A DNA stretch of 64,000 nt from an uncultured Eubacteriales bacterium. GTDB lineage: Bacteria; Bacillota; Clostridia; Oscillospirales; Acutalibacteraceae. The stretch covers positions 1 to 64,000 of the forward strand of contig CAKSCM010000001.1 in the NCBI GenBank assembly GCA_934444365.1, written 5' to 3'. Numbering within the stretch: position 1 is the stretch's first letter; the number at the start of each line of letters is the position of its first letter. The notes under the pieces were generated by a model. It was not told the DNA's origin, did no database searches, and worked only from the letters and a program-made list of their open reading frames with translations. The translations under genes were made by a program, and so were the position numbers. This document shows positions 15,362-23,889 of this stretch, piece by piece.

Positions 15362-16387
15362 ATGAATAAAAGCGATTTTTATTACGACCTGCCGGCCGAG
15401 CTTATAGCCCAGCACCCCGAAGAAAAGCGTGACGAGTCGCGTATGCTGGTGCTCGCCAAAGACGGCAGTATACAGCACAGGCATTTTTATAATATATCGG
15501 AGTATTTGGAGCCGGGCGACTGTCTTATACTTAACGACACTAAGGTTTTACCGGCAAGGCTTTACGGCGTTCGCCGGGGAACCGGTGCGGTGGTTGAGTT
15601 TTTACTGCTTAATCAGCACGAAAACGGACTTTGGGAGTGCATAGCCGGTCCGGGCAAAAAGGCTAAAAAGGGCGACTCGTTCGATTTTGCCGACGGAGTA
15701 ATGAGGGCGACGGTGGAGGAGGTTCTTCCCGACGGCAACCGCATGTTAAGCTTTGAATATGACGGCAATTTTTACGAGCGGCTCGACGAGATAGGAACCA
15801 TGCCCCTGCCGCCGTATATTACCGAGCGGCTATCCGACAAAAGCAGGTATCAAACGGTTTACGCAAAAAACATCGGTTCGGCCGCGGCCCCAACCGCCGG
15901 CTTTCATTTTACAAAGGAGCTGCTCGAGGATTTAAAACAAAAGGGCGTGAATGTGGGATATGTTACGCTCCATGTAGGCCTCGGGACCTTCCGTCCGGTA
16001 AAGACCGAAAAAATCGAGGATCATAAAATGCATACCGAGCATTTTTATATGCCCCAATGTACGGCCGATCTCATAAATGAGACCAAAAAGCTCGGGAAAA
16101 GGGTCATATGCGTCGGGACGACATCCTGCCGTACGGTTGAGAGCGTCGCTTCAAGCGGAGATATACGCGAATGCTCGGGAGATACCGATATTTTTATATA
16201 TCCGGGATATAAATTCAAGTGCATGGATGCGCTTATAACCAATTTTCATTTGCCAGAAAGCACGCTTATAATGCTTGTATCGGCCTTTGAGGGATACGAA
16301 AACACCATGAACGCATACAAAACGGCCGTTAAAGAGAGGTACAGATTCTTCTCGTTCGGCGACTGTATGTTTTTAACCGGAAGATAA
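15362..16387 (+). CDS. queA: S-adenosylmethionine:tRNA ribosyltransferase-isomerase
   Basis: A 341-residue enzyme converting preQ1-modified tRNA to epoxyqueuosine tRNA using the ribosyl group of SAM. Family landmarks are the N-terminal FYYDLPAELIAQHP, the motif NDTKVLPARL, the conserved AAPTAGFHFT, and GTFRPV with HKMHTE. Length is standard. It is followed after 21 bases by tgt, the transglycosylase that inserts preQ1 into tRNA, so the queuosine-modifying steps are paired. A structured leader precedes the gene. Confidence 0.97.
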   Translation: MNKSDFYYDLPAELIAQHPEEKRDESRMLVLAKDGSIQHRHFYNISEYLEPGDCLILNDTKVLPARLYGVRRGTGAVVEFLLLNQHENGLWECIAGPGKKAKKGDSFDFADGVMRATVEEVLPDGNRMLSFEYDGNFYERLDEIGTMPLPPYITERLSDKSRYQTVYAKNIGSAAAPTAGFHFTKELLEDLKQKGVNVGYVTLHVGLGTFRPVKTEKIEDHKMHTEHFYMPQCTADLINETKKLGKRVICVGTTSCRTVESVASSGDIRECSGDTDIFIYPGYKFKCMDALITNFHLPESTLIMLVSAFEGYENTMNAYKTAVKERYRFFSFGDCMFLTGR

Positions 16388-16408
16388 TTTTCAGGAGAAA
16401 GAAACAGA

Positions 16409-17539
16409 ATGTATAAGCTTTTAAAACAATCAGGCAGAGCAAGGCGGGGCGTTTTTGAGACGGTCCACGGTACGGTTCAGACTCCGGCGTTTATGAACGT
16501 CGCCACATGCGGAGCGATAAAGGGCGGACTGTCGGCGCCGGATTTAAAGGATATCGGCTGTCAGGTCCAGCTTTGCAACACCTATCATTTGCATCTTCGC
16601 CCCGGGGATGAGATCGTAAAGCAGCTCGGCGGAGTAAGAAAATTTACCCGTTTTGACGGACCGGTGCTTACCGACAGCGGCGGATTTCAGGTTTTCTCCC
16701 TCGCGAAACTCCGTTCGATAAAGGAGGAGGGGGTCTACTTTAATTCGCACATCGACGGCCGACGCATTTTTATGGGGCCGGAGGAGAGCATGAGAATACA
16801 GTCGAACCTCGCCTCGACCATAGCAATGGCCTTTGACGAATGCGTTGAAAATCCGTGTGAGAGGAAATATGCTCTCGAATCGGCCCGGCGGACGGCAAGG
16901 TGGCTTGCCAGGTGCAAGGCCGAAATGAAGCGCCTTTGCTTGCTTGAGGACACAATCAATAAGGATCAGCTGCTTTTCGGAATAAATCAGGGCAGCACGT
17001 ACGATGACATTCGTATCGAGCACATGAAAACCATTGCAGATATGGAGCTTGACGGTTATGCGATAGGCGGACTTGCCGTAGGCGAGACGGCCGAGGAGAT
17101 GTACAGGATAATCGAGGCGGTGGAGCCGTTTTGTCCCAAGGACAAGCCCCGTTATTTAATGGGGGTCGGCACACCGGCGAATATTCTGGAGGCCGTTGAG
17201 CGCGGAGTTGATCTTTTCGATTGCGTTATGCCGAGCAGAAACGCGCGCCATGCTCATCTTTTTACATCGGCCGGAATAATGAATCTTCATAACAAAAAAT
17301 ACGAGCTTGACGAGCGGCCGATCGATGAAAACTGTGATTGCCCCGTTTGCAAAAGCTTTTCGAGGGCATATATCCGCCATTTATTCGCAAGCGGAGAGAT
17401 TCTCGGAATGCGGCTCGGCGTTATGCATAATCTCTATTTTTACAACAATCTGCTGCGCGAAATACGTCTTGCGCTCGATGAAGATCGCTTTACCGAGTAC
17501 AAAAACAGCGTAATCGAGGTCATTTCAAAAAGAATTTAG
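16409..17539 (+). CDS. tgt: tRNA-guanine transglycosylase
   Basis: A 376-residue TIM-barrel enzyme exchanging guanine-34 of tRNA(Asp/Asn/His/Tyr) for preQ1. The substrate-binding loop is LTDSGGFQVFSL, and the nucleophile region is DLFDCVMPSRNARHAHLFT. The zinc site CDCPVCKSFSRAYIRHL has its three Cys and one His. The start lies behind AGGAGAAAG. It directly follows queA, and yajC comes next but has its own promoter. Confidence 0.97.
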   Translation: MYKLLKQSGRARRGVFETVHGTVQTPAFMNVATCGAIKGGLSAPDLKDIGCQVQLCNTYHLHLRPGDEIVKQLGGVRKFTRFDGPVLTDSGGFQVFSLAKLRSIKEEGVYFNSHIDGRRIFMGPEESMRIQSNLASTIAMAFDECVENPCERKYALESARRTARWLARCKAEMKRLCLLEDTINKDQLLFGINQGSTYDDIRIEHMKTIADMELDGYAIGGLAVGETAEEMYRIIEAVEPFCPKDKPRYLMGVGTPANILEAVERGVDLFDCVMPSRNARHAHLFTSAGIMNLHNKKYELDERPIDENCDCPVCKSFSRAYIRHLFASGEILGMRLGVMHNLYFYNNLLREIRLALDEDRFTEYKNSVIEVISKRI

Positions 17540-17559
17540 GGCTGTTTTTCAAAAACTTC

Positions 17560-17588
17560 TTGAAACATTACGATATATAGTATATAAT
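17560..17588 (+). promoter_or_regulatory. sigma-A-type promoter upstream of yajC
   Basis: TTGAAA (17560-17565) and TATAAT (17583-17588) are 17 bases apart. They sit only 27 bases before the yajC start codon and just after the tgt stop. It probably drives yajC, the TIGR04086 gene, SCIFF and the maturase. Confidence 0.7.
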
Positions 17589-17614
17589 ACGCTTATAATT
17601 CGGAGGTGTGTATA

Positions 17615-17968
17615 TTGAATAACTTATTTTTACTGGCCGACGGCGATGCGGCTTCGGCAACAAGCGGCGGTTTCGGCGGCGGCTCAGGCTGGATAATGCT
17701 TGTATGGTTTGCGGTTATAATACTGGTTATGTATTTTGTTATGATAAGACCGCAGAAGAAAAAGCAGAAAAAAGAAGAACAGATGCGCAATAATCTTCAG
17801 GTCGGCGACGAGATAATAACCATTGCCGGAACCTACGGCAGAGTTGTTGCCGTTAAGGAGGATTCGCTGGTTATCGAGTCCGGTCCCGACCGTTCCAAAA
17901 TGAAAATAGCACGTTGGGCTATAAATCAGAATCTTACCGTACACGACGATACGCCGGAGAAAAAGTAA
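17615..17968 (+). CDS. yajC: preprotein translocase subunit YajC
   Basis: A 117-residue YajC with a Gly/Ser-rich start, one transmembrane helix (WIMLVWFAVIILVMYFVMI), the conserved RPQKKKQKKEEQMRNNL block and the small beta domain (VGDEIITIAGTYGRVV). It associates with SecDF at the translocon. The TTG at 17615 is the start, because GGAGG lies 8 bases upstream; an in-frame GTG at 17606 overlaps that site. secD and secF do not follow. Instead the downstream neighbours are the TIGR04086 protein and SCIFF, an arrangement common in Clostridia. Confidence 0.95.
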   Translation: MNNLFLLADGDAASATSGGFGGGSGWIMLVWFAVIILVMYFVMIRPQKKKQKKEEQMRNNLQVGDEIITIAGTYGRVVAVKEDSLVIESGPDRSKMKIARWAINQNLTVHDDTPEKK

Positions 17969-18069
17969 TTAAACCTTAAACCGATAACTGGCGTAAGATT
18001 GTGAATACCAAGAGCTGTCGTCGGCTTGCATGAGTGTGAACTCTCCCGGTAATATTTTTCTTTCCTTTT

Positions 18070-18084
18070 GAATAATCATTATTC
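18070..18084. promoter_or_regulatory. 15-bp inverted repeat upstream of TIGR04086 gene
   Basis: GAATAATCATTATTC is a perfect 7-1-7 inverted repeat 16 bases ahead of the TIGR04086 start. It may be an operator or a small RNA hairpin, but it is AT-rich and could be incidental. Confidence 0.25.
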
Positions 18085-18100
18085 GAAGGGGTGGTAAAAT

Positions 18101-18511
18101 ATGAAGAGAGAAACGTCGCACAAAGCGTATTCGTCGCTTAAAAAGGGACTTATAACCGGTGTTTTATGCGGCGGCGGTGTTGTGCTGCTGCTTTGCATGA
18201 TACTGGCCTTCTTTATGACCAAAAACGATCTCGGCGAGGGCGCCGTTTCGGCGACGTCGATAGCGGTACTGTCTTTAGGGGCCTTTGTATGCGGATTTAC
18301 GGCCGCCCGTATTAATTCCACAAGGGGACTTATTGTGGGCGTTATAAGCGGACTTATTATTTTTACCGTTTTGACCGTTGTGGGAATTATAGTGTGCGGT
18401 TTCTCGCTTTCCGCAATTGTATTTGTCAGGTTTGCTGCCGTATTGGCCGCCTCGGTCTTCGGCGGGATTGCCGGCGTTAACGTAAAAAGAAAACCGAAAA
18501 TCAAGATTTAA
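18101..18511 (+). CDS. TIGR04086-family small membrane protein
   Basis: A 136-residue protein with four predicted transmembrane helices (LITGVLCGGGVVLLLCMI; the VLSLGAFVCGFTAA segment; GLIVGVISGLIIFTVL; and a last helix near AAVLAASVFGGIAGV). It has a short cytoplasmic Lys/Arg-rich tail. Members of TIGR04086 are typically encoded beside SCIFF in Clostridia, exactly as here, but their role is not established. The ATG follows AAGGGGTGG. SCIFF begins 47 bases downstream on the same strand. Confidence 0.8.
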   Translation: MKRETSHKAYSSLKKGLITGVLCGGGVVLLLCMILAFFMTKNDLGEGAVSATSIAVLSLGAFVCGFTAARINSTRGLIVGVISGLIIFTVLTVVGIIVCGFSLSAIVFVRFAAVLAASVFGGIAGVNVKRKPKIKI

Positions 18512-18558
18512 TTTAATAATTTAAGTAGTATTATCATTTTCGAAAGGGCGAATAAAAA

Positions 18559-18696
18559 ATGAAACACATAAAGACTGTTAACAAATCCAATCTTAAAAAG
18601 AGCGCTTCCAAGGGTGGCTGCGGCGAGTGCCAGGCCTCCTGCCAGTCGGCTTGCAAGACTTCCTGCACCGTTGCCAACCAGAAGTGCGAGAAGTAA
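18559..18696 (+). CDS. scfA: SCIFF ranthipeptide precursor (six Cys in forty-five residues)
   Basis: A 45-residue peptide opening MKHIKTVNKSNLKKSASKGG with Cys at 21, 24, 28, 32, 36 and 43. This is the SCIFF family, present in nearly all Clostridia. In the Clostridium thermocellum homologue CteA, the maturase CteB is reported to join Cys32 to Thr37 by a thioether; both residues exist here at the same numbers. A good AAAGGGCG site precedes the ATG. The maturase follows about 200 bases downstream. The biological role of the family, possibly in signalling, is unsettled. Confidence 0.95.
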   Translation: MKHIKTVNKSNLKKSASKGGCGECQASCQSACKTSCTVANQKCEK

Positions 18697-18698
18697 TT

Positions 18699-18717
18699 TC
18701 GGCCAAGGCCGATTTTT
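18699..18717 (+). terminator. weak terminator/attenuator between SCIFF and its maturase
   Basis: TCGGC-CAAG-GCCGA followed by TTTTT and, after three bases, more T residues begins 3 bases after the SCIFF stop. A short stem with a T-run at this point would let most transcripts end after the precursor and some read into the maturase, giving excess precursor. Confidence 0.5.
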
Positions 18718-18896
18718 GCCTTTTGCGGTACGGGTTTGTGCGTCGTGCTGCAAGGGTGATAACACAGCTATAAGCGAAATATGATTTTTTCGGGCAGAGT
18801 AAGGCTTGAACGAGGTCGGTAAGGCGGAGATTTTCTTTGTTTTTACCCTTTGTTCATACTGTCTGCCCTTAATTTTTGTTTAACGGAGAAGTTCGA

Positions 18897-20264
18897 ATGA
18901 TACATAAATACTGTCAAAACGGTAGATATATAGTGCTTGATACCTATTCGGGAAGTGTGCACGAGCTCGACAAGCTTTCATATGATCTGCTTGATTATAC
19001 CGATGAGAACATGAGTGAGGAATGTCCCGAGCGCGCCATAAGTGACCTTAAAAGCGAAGGCTATAGCGAAGAGGAAATACGCGAGTGTTACGCCGAGCTG
19101 TACGGACTTTATAAGGATGAAGAGCTGTATGCCCCCGATTCGTACGAGAACTTTGCGAAAATGATGGGACCGGCGCCCATAAAATCAATGTGTATTAATA
19201 TTGCGCATGACTGTAATTTAAGGTGCGAGTACTGCTTTGCCGCCAAGGGCGATTTCGGTACCGGACGGGAGCTCATGCCGCTTGACGTTGCGAAAAAGTG
19301 CATCGATTTTATAATTGCCAATTCCGGTTCTCGTCATAATTTGGAGGTCGACTTCTTCGGCGGCGAGCCCCTTATGAATTTTGAGGTTGTAAAGCAGACC
19401 GTGGCATATGCCCGTTCTATCGAAAAGGAGCACGGCAAGAACTTCCGTTTTACCCTTACCACTAATGGTCTTTTGCTCGACGACGAGAAAATGGAGTTTT
19501 TAAACCGCGAGATGAGCAATCTTGTGCTCTCTCTTGACGGTCGCAAAGAGGTTAACGACAGGCTTCGCGTTACCTCATCGGGCAAGGGCTGTTACGACGT
19601 TATAATGCCGAAATACAAAGAGCTTATCAAACGCCGCGGCGACAAGGAATATTACATCCGCGGAACCTTTACACGTCTTAACAAGGATTTTTCAGAGGAT
19701 GTAATGCATATTTATAACGAGGGTTTTGATCAGATATCGATTGAGCCGGTCGTCAGCGACGAAAAGCTTGATTATTCGATAAAAGAGAACGATCTCCCCG
19801 AAATATTCGCCGAGTATGACCGTTTGGCCGACAAGATAATCGAGCTTAAAAAGAATGGGTCGAAGATCAATTTCTTTCATTTTATGATCGATCTTGACGG
19901 CGGTCCGTGCGCGATTAAAAGGCTTCGCGGATGCAGCTGCGGCAACGAGTACGTTGCGGTAACTCCGAATGGCGACATTTATCCGTGCCACCAGTTTGTC
20001 GGCATGACCGATTATATAATGGGCTCGGTCAAGGACGGATCGTTTAACCGCGAGATTCAGCGCGATTTTGCAACCGCCAACGTTTATAAAAAGGAAAAAT
20101 GCCGCGACTGTTGGGCAAAATTCTTTTGCAGCGGCGGATGTAACGCCAACAATCTCCAGTATGCAGGCGACATACTTAAACCGCACGAGGTATCCTGTGC
20201 AATTGAGAAAAAGCGCGTAGAAACCGCAATAATGATAAAAACTGTACTGGCCGACGAGGCGTAG
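18897..20264 (+). CDS. scfB: SCIFF maturase, radical SAM/SPASM (CteB-like)
   Basis: A 455-residue radical SAM enzyme. The first 90 or so residues form a built-in peptide-recognition domain (MIHKYCQNGRYIVLD through SYDLLDYTDEN). The CX3CX2C motif is in HDCNLRCEYCFAAKG and GGEP is in DFFGGEPLMN. The SPASM region contains RGCSCGNEY, IYPCHQF, KCRDCWAKFFCSGGC and VSCAIE, supplying auxiliary clusters. It should introduce Cys-to-Thr thioether links in SCIFF. The ATG at 18897 follows GGAGAAG and matches the family start; a few more codons are open upstream. Confidence 0.96.
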   Translation: MIHKYCQNGRYIVLDTYSGSVHELDKLSYDLLDYTDENMSEECPERAISDLKSEGYSEEEIRECYAELYGLYKDEELYAPDSYENFAKMMGPAPIKSMCINIAHDCNLRCEYCFAAKGDFGTGRELMPLDVAKKCIDFIIANSGSRHNLEVDFFGGEPLMNFEVVKQTVAYARSIEKEHGKNFRFTLTTNGLLLDDEKMEFLNREMSNLVLSLDGRKEVNDRLRVTSSGKGCYDVIMPKYKELIKRRGDKEYYIRGTFTRLNKDFSEDVMHIYNEGFDQISIEPVVSDEKLDYSIKENDLPEIFAEYDRLADKIIELKKNGSKINFFHFMIDLDGGPCAIKRLRGCSCGNEYVAVTPNGDIYPCHQFVGMTDYIMGSVKDGSFNREIQRDFATANVYKKEKCRDCWAKFFCSGGCNANNLQYAGDILKPHEVSCAIEKKRVETAIMIKTVLADEA

Positions 20265-20445
20265 TTTTCTTGCCTCTTGCTGATTAAAGAATTATATCGG
20301 GGCGAGACGCCCGCTTACTTAAAAATCGTCCTTTTTCATGTGATGTAAACAGCGTTTTGTTGTATCGCAAAAAAAAGGGGAATCGCTTTTAGTTTTAAAA
20401 AGTCTGCTTAATGCATATTTTTCTGTAGAAACGGAGGAATGTACA

Positions 20446-21168
20446 TTGCGCAGGCTTTTGATTTTTGCCGCCGTTATTATTACGGCTTTCGGGATCGTCG
20501 CAGCAATAGGAAACGATCTTTACAAGGCGTCCGCCGTGGTTTATACCAACGCCCAGACCGAAAAAAAGCACGTCGTTTTAATTGATGCCGGACACGGAGG
20601 CATTGATCCAGGGGCGATAGGAGCCGACGGTACGGTGGAAAAGGACATAAATTTAGGCATTGCCCAAAAGCTTCAGACGGTACTTACGTTATACGGATTC
20701 GAAACCGAAATGACCCGTACCGGAGATTTTCTGATATCGGACGATACGGCCGCTACCATTCGTCAGAAAAAAACATCCGACCTTAAAAAGCGGCTTAAAA
20801 TGCTCGAAGAGACCGACGCCGATATGCTTATAAGCATTCATCAGAATAAATATTCGGTCTCTAAATACTCCGGCGCGCAGGTTTTTTATTCGAAAGGCAA
20901 CGCTTCAAGCCGCGAACTGGCACTGATTTTGCAAAACGAGATTAAAAGCCGGCTTCAAAACGACAATACACGGCAGATAAAGCCCTCCGGATCGGAGATT
21001 TACCTGCTGTATAAGGCTACAAAACCGGCCGTTATGGTGGAGTGCGGTTTTATGTCTAACCCGGATGAGCTTGAGAATTTAAAGAGTGAAAGCTATCAGA
21101 ATGAAATGGCGCTGTCGGTTTTTTCGGGAATCGTCAAATATTTAAATGAGGTTGGCGTAATAAAATAA
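20446..21168 (+). CDS. cwlD: CwlD-like N-acetylmuramoyl-L-alanine amidase
   Basis: A 240-residue Amidase_3 zinc hydrolase with an N-terminal hydrophobic anchor (LLIFAAVIITAFGIVAAI). The zinc ligands appear in order: His in DAGHGGIDPGA, Glu in VEKDINL and His in ISIHQNK. The catalytic Glu is in VECGFMSN. Size and single-domain layout fit CwlD, which trims peptide side chains so that muramic lactam forms in spore cortex. A vegetative amidase of the same fold is possible. The start is TTG, chosen for GGAGG 8 bases upstream. Confidence 0.8.
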   Translation: MRRLLIFAAVIITAFGIVAAIGNDLYKASAVVYTNAQTEKKHVVLIDAGHGGIDPGAIGADGTVEKDINLGIAQKLQTVLTLYGFETEMTRTGDFLISDDTAATIRQKKTSDLKKRLKMLEETDADMLISIHQNKYSVSKYSGAQVFYSKGNASSRELALILQNEIKSRLQNDNTRQIKPSGSEIYLLYKATKPAVMVECGFMSNPDELENLKSESYQNEMALSVFSGIVKYLNEVGVIK

Positions 21169-21223
21169 AGGGATAGGTGTACGGATTTTCGGACTTTGGG
21201 GATTATTTAAGGCAATATTATAC

Positions 21224-21252
21224 TTGATATGTTTGATGATGTGAATTATAAT
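21224..21252 (+). promoter_or_regulatory. promoter upstream of radA
   Basis: TTGATA (21224-21229) and TATAAT (21247-21252) are 17 bases apart, ending 29 bases before the radA start codon. Confidence 0.6.
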
Positions 21253-21281
21253 GCTACTTAAGAAGAGAAAGGGTGCTGAAG

Positions 21282-22661
21282 ATGGCCGTTATTAAACAGA
21301 AAACCGTATATGTATGTACACATTGCGGATGCGAAAGCTCAAAATGGTGCGGAAAATGTCCGTCGTGCGGCGAGTGGAACTGCATGGAAGAGCAACTTAT
21401 ATCTTCGGCACCGGCAGCAAAGACGAAATCGGTTATCGCTTCGGCAGGCAGTTTGAATGTCAGATCGCTTGAAAATATAGACACAAAGGACGAATTTCGT
21501 TATAAAACCGGCATGGGCGAGCTTGACCGGGTGCTCGGAGGCGGAATTGTAAAGGGTGCCGTAATGCTTATAAGCGGCGATCCGGGAATAGGGAAATCCA
21601 CCCTCATGCTGCAGATCTGCCGTCAGATGGAAAAGGCCGAATACCGCGTGCTGTATGTATCGGGCGAGGAATCGCAAAGGCAGATTAAACTCAGGGCGGA
21701 TCGTCTCGGCATTAATTCGGCCAGGGTGGATATAATGTCGTGCAGCGATGTTCCGGCAATTATCGATTATATAAACGGACAAAATTACGATCTTGTGATA
21801 ATAGATTCCATTCAGACGATGTCGTTGCCGCAGGTGTCCTCTTCGGCCGGAAGCGTGACCCAGATAAGAGAGTGCACAAGCGCGCTTTTACAGCTTGCCA
21901 AAAGCAGTGAGACGCCGATTTTTATTGTCGGACACGTGAATAAGGACGGCGCCATTGCAGGGCCGAAGGTGCTTGAGCATATTGTAGATGCGGTTTTGTA
22001 TTTTGAGGGCGATAAAAACCTTTCATACAGAATACTAAGGGCGGTTAAAAACAGGTTTGGCTCAACCAATGAAATAGGCGTGTTTGAAATGTCGGATGTC
22101 GGGCTTTGCGAGGTTCCGAATCCCTCGCAGATGCTGCTTTCCGGCCGGCCTAAGGGGGTGCCGGGAACCTGCGTCGTTTGTGCGATGGAGGGCACCCGTC
22201 CCATTCTTGCCGAGGTGCAGGGACTGGTGTCGGTAAGTGCTTTCGGCAATCCGAGGCGAATGTCGACCGGGTACGACTATAACCGGCTTAATATGATACT
22301 TGCCGTTTTGGAAAAGCGTTCGGGATATATTTTTTCAAATCTGGATGTTTACGTAAATATTGTCGGTGGACTTCGCATAGACGAGCCGGCGGCCGATCTT
22401 GCCGTGGCGGTGGCTTTGCTTTCGAGCCTTAAGTCGAATCCGGTAAGAGAGGACGTTATTGTTTTCGGCGAAATCGGTCTTGCCGGAGAGGTAAGGGCGG
22501 TTTCATCGGCTGCGGCGAGGGTGTCGGAGGCGGCGCGTCTCGGCTTTAAAAAATGCATTTTACCATATTACAGCATGCGCGGAATTAAATCGCCGCCGAG
22601 CGAAATTGAGCTGGCCGCCGTAAGGGAAGTGCGAAGGGCGTTTGACGAGGCGTCGCAATAA
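21282..22661 (+). CDS. radA: DNA repair protein RadA/Sms
   Basis: A 459-residue RecA-like helicase that drives branch migration in recombination. The N-terminal zinc finger has CTHCGCESSKWCGKCPSC. Walker A is SGDPGIGKSTL. The RadA-specific KNRFGSTNEIGVFEM motif and the C-terminal Lon-protease-like domain (GGLRIDEPAADLAVAVAL) are all present. The ATG at 21282 follows AGAAAGGG; an earlier in-frame GTG is too close to that site. It stands alone between the amidase and an AraC regulator. Confidence 0.97.
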   Translation: MAVIKQKTVYVCTHCGCESSKWCGKCPSCGEWNCMEEQLISSAPAAKTKSVIASAGSLNVRSLENIDTKDEFRYKTGMGELDRVLGGGIVKGAVMLISGDPGIGKSTLMLQICRQMEKAEYRVLYVSGEESQRQIKLRADRLGINSARVDIMSCSDVPAIIDYINGQNYDLVIIDSIQTMSLPQVSSSAGSVTQIRECTSALLQLAKSSETPIFIVGHVNKDGAIAGPKVLEHIVDAVLYFEGDKNLSYRILRAVKNRFGSTNEIGVFEMSDVGLCEVPNPSQMLLSGRPKGVPGTCVVCAMEGTRPILAEVQGLVSVSAFGNPRRMSTGYDYNRLNMILAVLEKRSGYIFSNLDVYVNIVGGLRIDEPAADLAVAVALLSSLKSNPVREDVIVFGEIGLAGEVRAVSSAAARVSEAARLGFKKCILPYYSMRGIKSPPSEIELAAVREVRRAFDEASQ

Positions 22662-22733
22662 AACCGGTTTTATAAATCTTGATAAAAGCGAATTGTTTTT
22701 AAGGTATTTAATGCTTAAAATGACGGTGATTTT

Positions 22734-23654
22734 ATGGATGATAGTTGTGTAAGTGTTTATCAGACGTGCGGCTGCAGCTGTGCCGTAAACAGTGAAAAAC
22801 GGGATGAAAACGAAAAGTTTATCCAGCCGAAGAATGTTCCTTACGGGTATTTTGAGGCGGTTTTCAATGACAGGGTTTTTCCGGTGCATATTCATAAGGA
22901 TGTCTTGCCGGTCGGCAGCGAGATAATTCCGCACTGGCATAATCATCTCGAATTTTTGTATATAGTTAAGGGGAATCCGGTTATAACGGCCGGGGCGAGC
23001 TGTTTTACGGCCTGTGAAGGGATGATAATTTCCTTTGCCTCGGGAGAAATTCATCATATATTGCCGGGAGAAAGCGGCTCTGAATATTACTGCATTCAGA
23101 TTACCGACGAATTTGCCAGGGATAACAGCTTTCCTACCGATTCCGGCTCTATTGCCCTGTGTTGCTTCAGCGAATACAGCAGAAGGGCTTTTGAAGAGAT
23201 GAAGCGCGAATACTTCGGAGATTCGAGCTATCGCATTGCGGCCGTAAGAGCGCTCGGCGTTCAGTTTATGCTTGGAATATACCGGTCCGATTCGGCTGCC
23301 CTTACGGTCAATACAATAAAGCGTATGCCGGCTACGGTGGAGATAACCAAGTGTGCAATGAAATATATAAAAGAGCATTATTTTGAGCAGATATCCACCG
23401 AGGATGTTGCCAAGGCCGCAGGGGTGAGCATATACCACCTTTGCCGATGCTTTAAAGAGGTTACCGGCATGACGGTCATAAGATATATTAATTATATAAG
23501 ATGCTGTGCGGCCCGCGCGATGCTGATGAAGGGGGAACGTACGGTCAGCGAAACGGCGCGAGAATGCGGATTTTCGGGGCTTTCATATTTTACAAAAACC
23601 TACGCTTCATTTATAGGCTGTACACCAATGCAGACCTTGAAAAACGGAGAATGA
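22734..23654 (+). CDS. AraC-family transcriptional regulator with cupin sensor domain
   Basis: A 306-residue regulator. The N-terminal cupin region (IPHWHNHLEFLYIVKGNPVI, then ISFASGEIHHILPG) probably binds a sugar or other small ligand. The C-terminal part, from about residue 205, has the two AraC helix-turn-helix motifs (STEDVAKAAGVSIYHLCRCFKEVTG and SETARECGFSGLSYFTKTYASFIG). No transport or catabolic genes adjoin it, so its regulon is not evident. The first 35 residues include an odd Cys-rich stretch (QTCGCSC) not typical of the family. Confidence 0.9.
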   Translation: MDDSCVSVYQTCGCSCAVNSEKRDENEKFIQPKNVPYGYFEAVFNDRVFPVHIHKDVLPVGSEIIPHWHNHLEFLYIVKGNPVITAGASCFTACEGMIISFASGEIHHILPGESGSEYYCIQITDEFARDNSFPTDSGSIALCCFSEYSRRAFEEMKREYFGDSSYRIAAVRALGVQFMLGIYRSDSAALTVNTIKRMPATVEITKCAMKYIKEHYFEQISTEDVAKAAGVSIYHLCRCFKEVTGMTVIRYINYIRCCAARAMLMKGERTVSETARECGFSGLSYFTKTYASFIGCTPMQTLKNGE

Positions 23655-23781
23655 CCGTAGTTGCAAACGAAGTGTGTCTTATATATACAAAACACTATCT
23701 AAGGACTTTTGAATATTAATCGATATCGGTGCATTATTTTTACTGCCGGTATCGATTTTTTGTTAACAAAAAGTTTACAAA

Positions 23782-23827
23782 TATGACCTTATTTGACCTT
23801 GACTTTATTTGACCTTCGTGCTATACT
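23782..23827 (+). promoter_or_regulatory. CtsR operators and promoter of the ctsR-mcsA-mcsB-clpC operon
   Basis: TATGACC-tta-TTTGACC (23782-23798) and CTTGACT-tta-TTTGACC (23798-23814) are two adjoining heptad pairs matching the CtsR operator read on the opposite strand (GGTCAAA-N3-GGTCAAA). The second covers the promoter: -35 TTGACT (23799-23804), 17-base spacer, -10 TATACT (23822-23827). CtsR should therefore repress its own operon by blocking RNA polymerase. Confidence 0.88.
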
Positions 23828-23889
23828 GATAATCAGAAAAAGAAAGTCAGATGAATAAAATGAAAAACACAAACGAGGGTGACGGAAAA

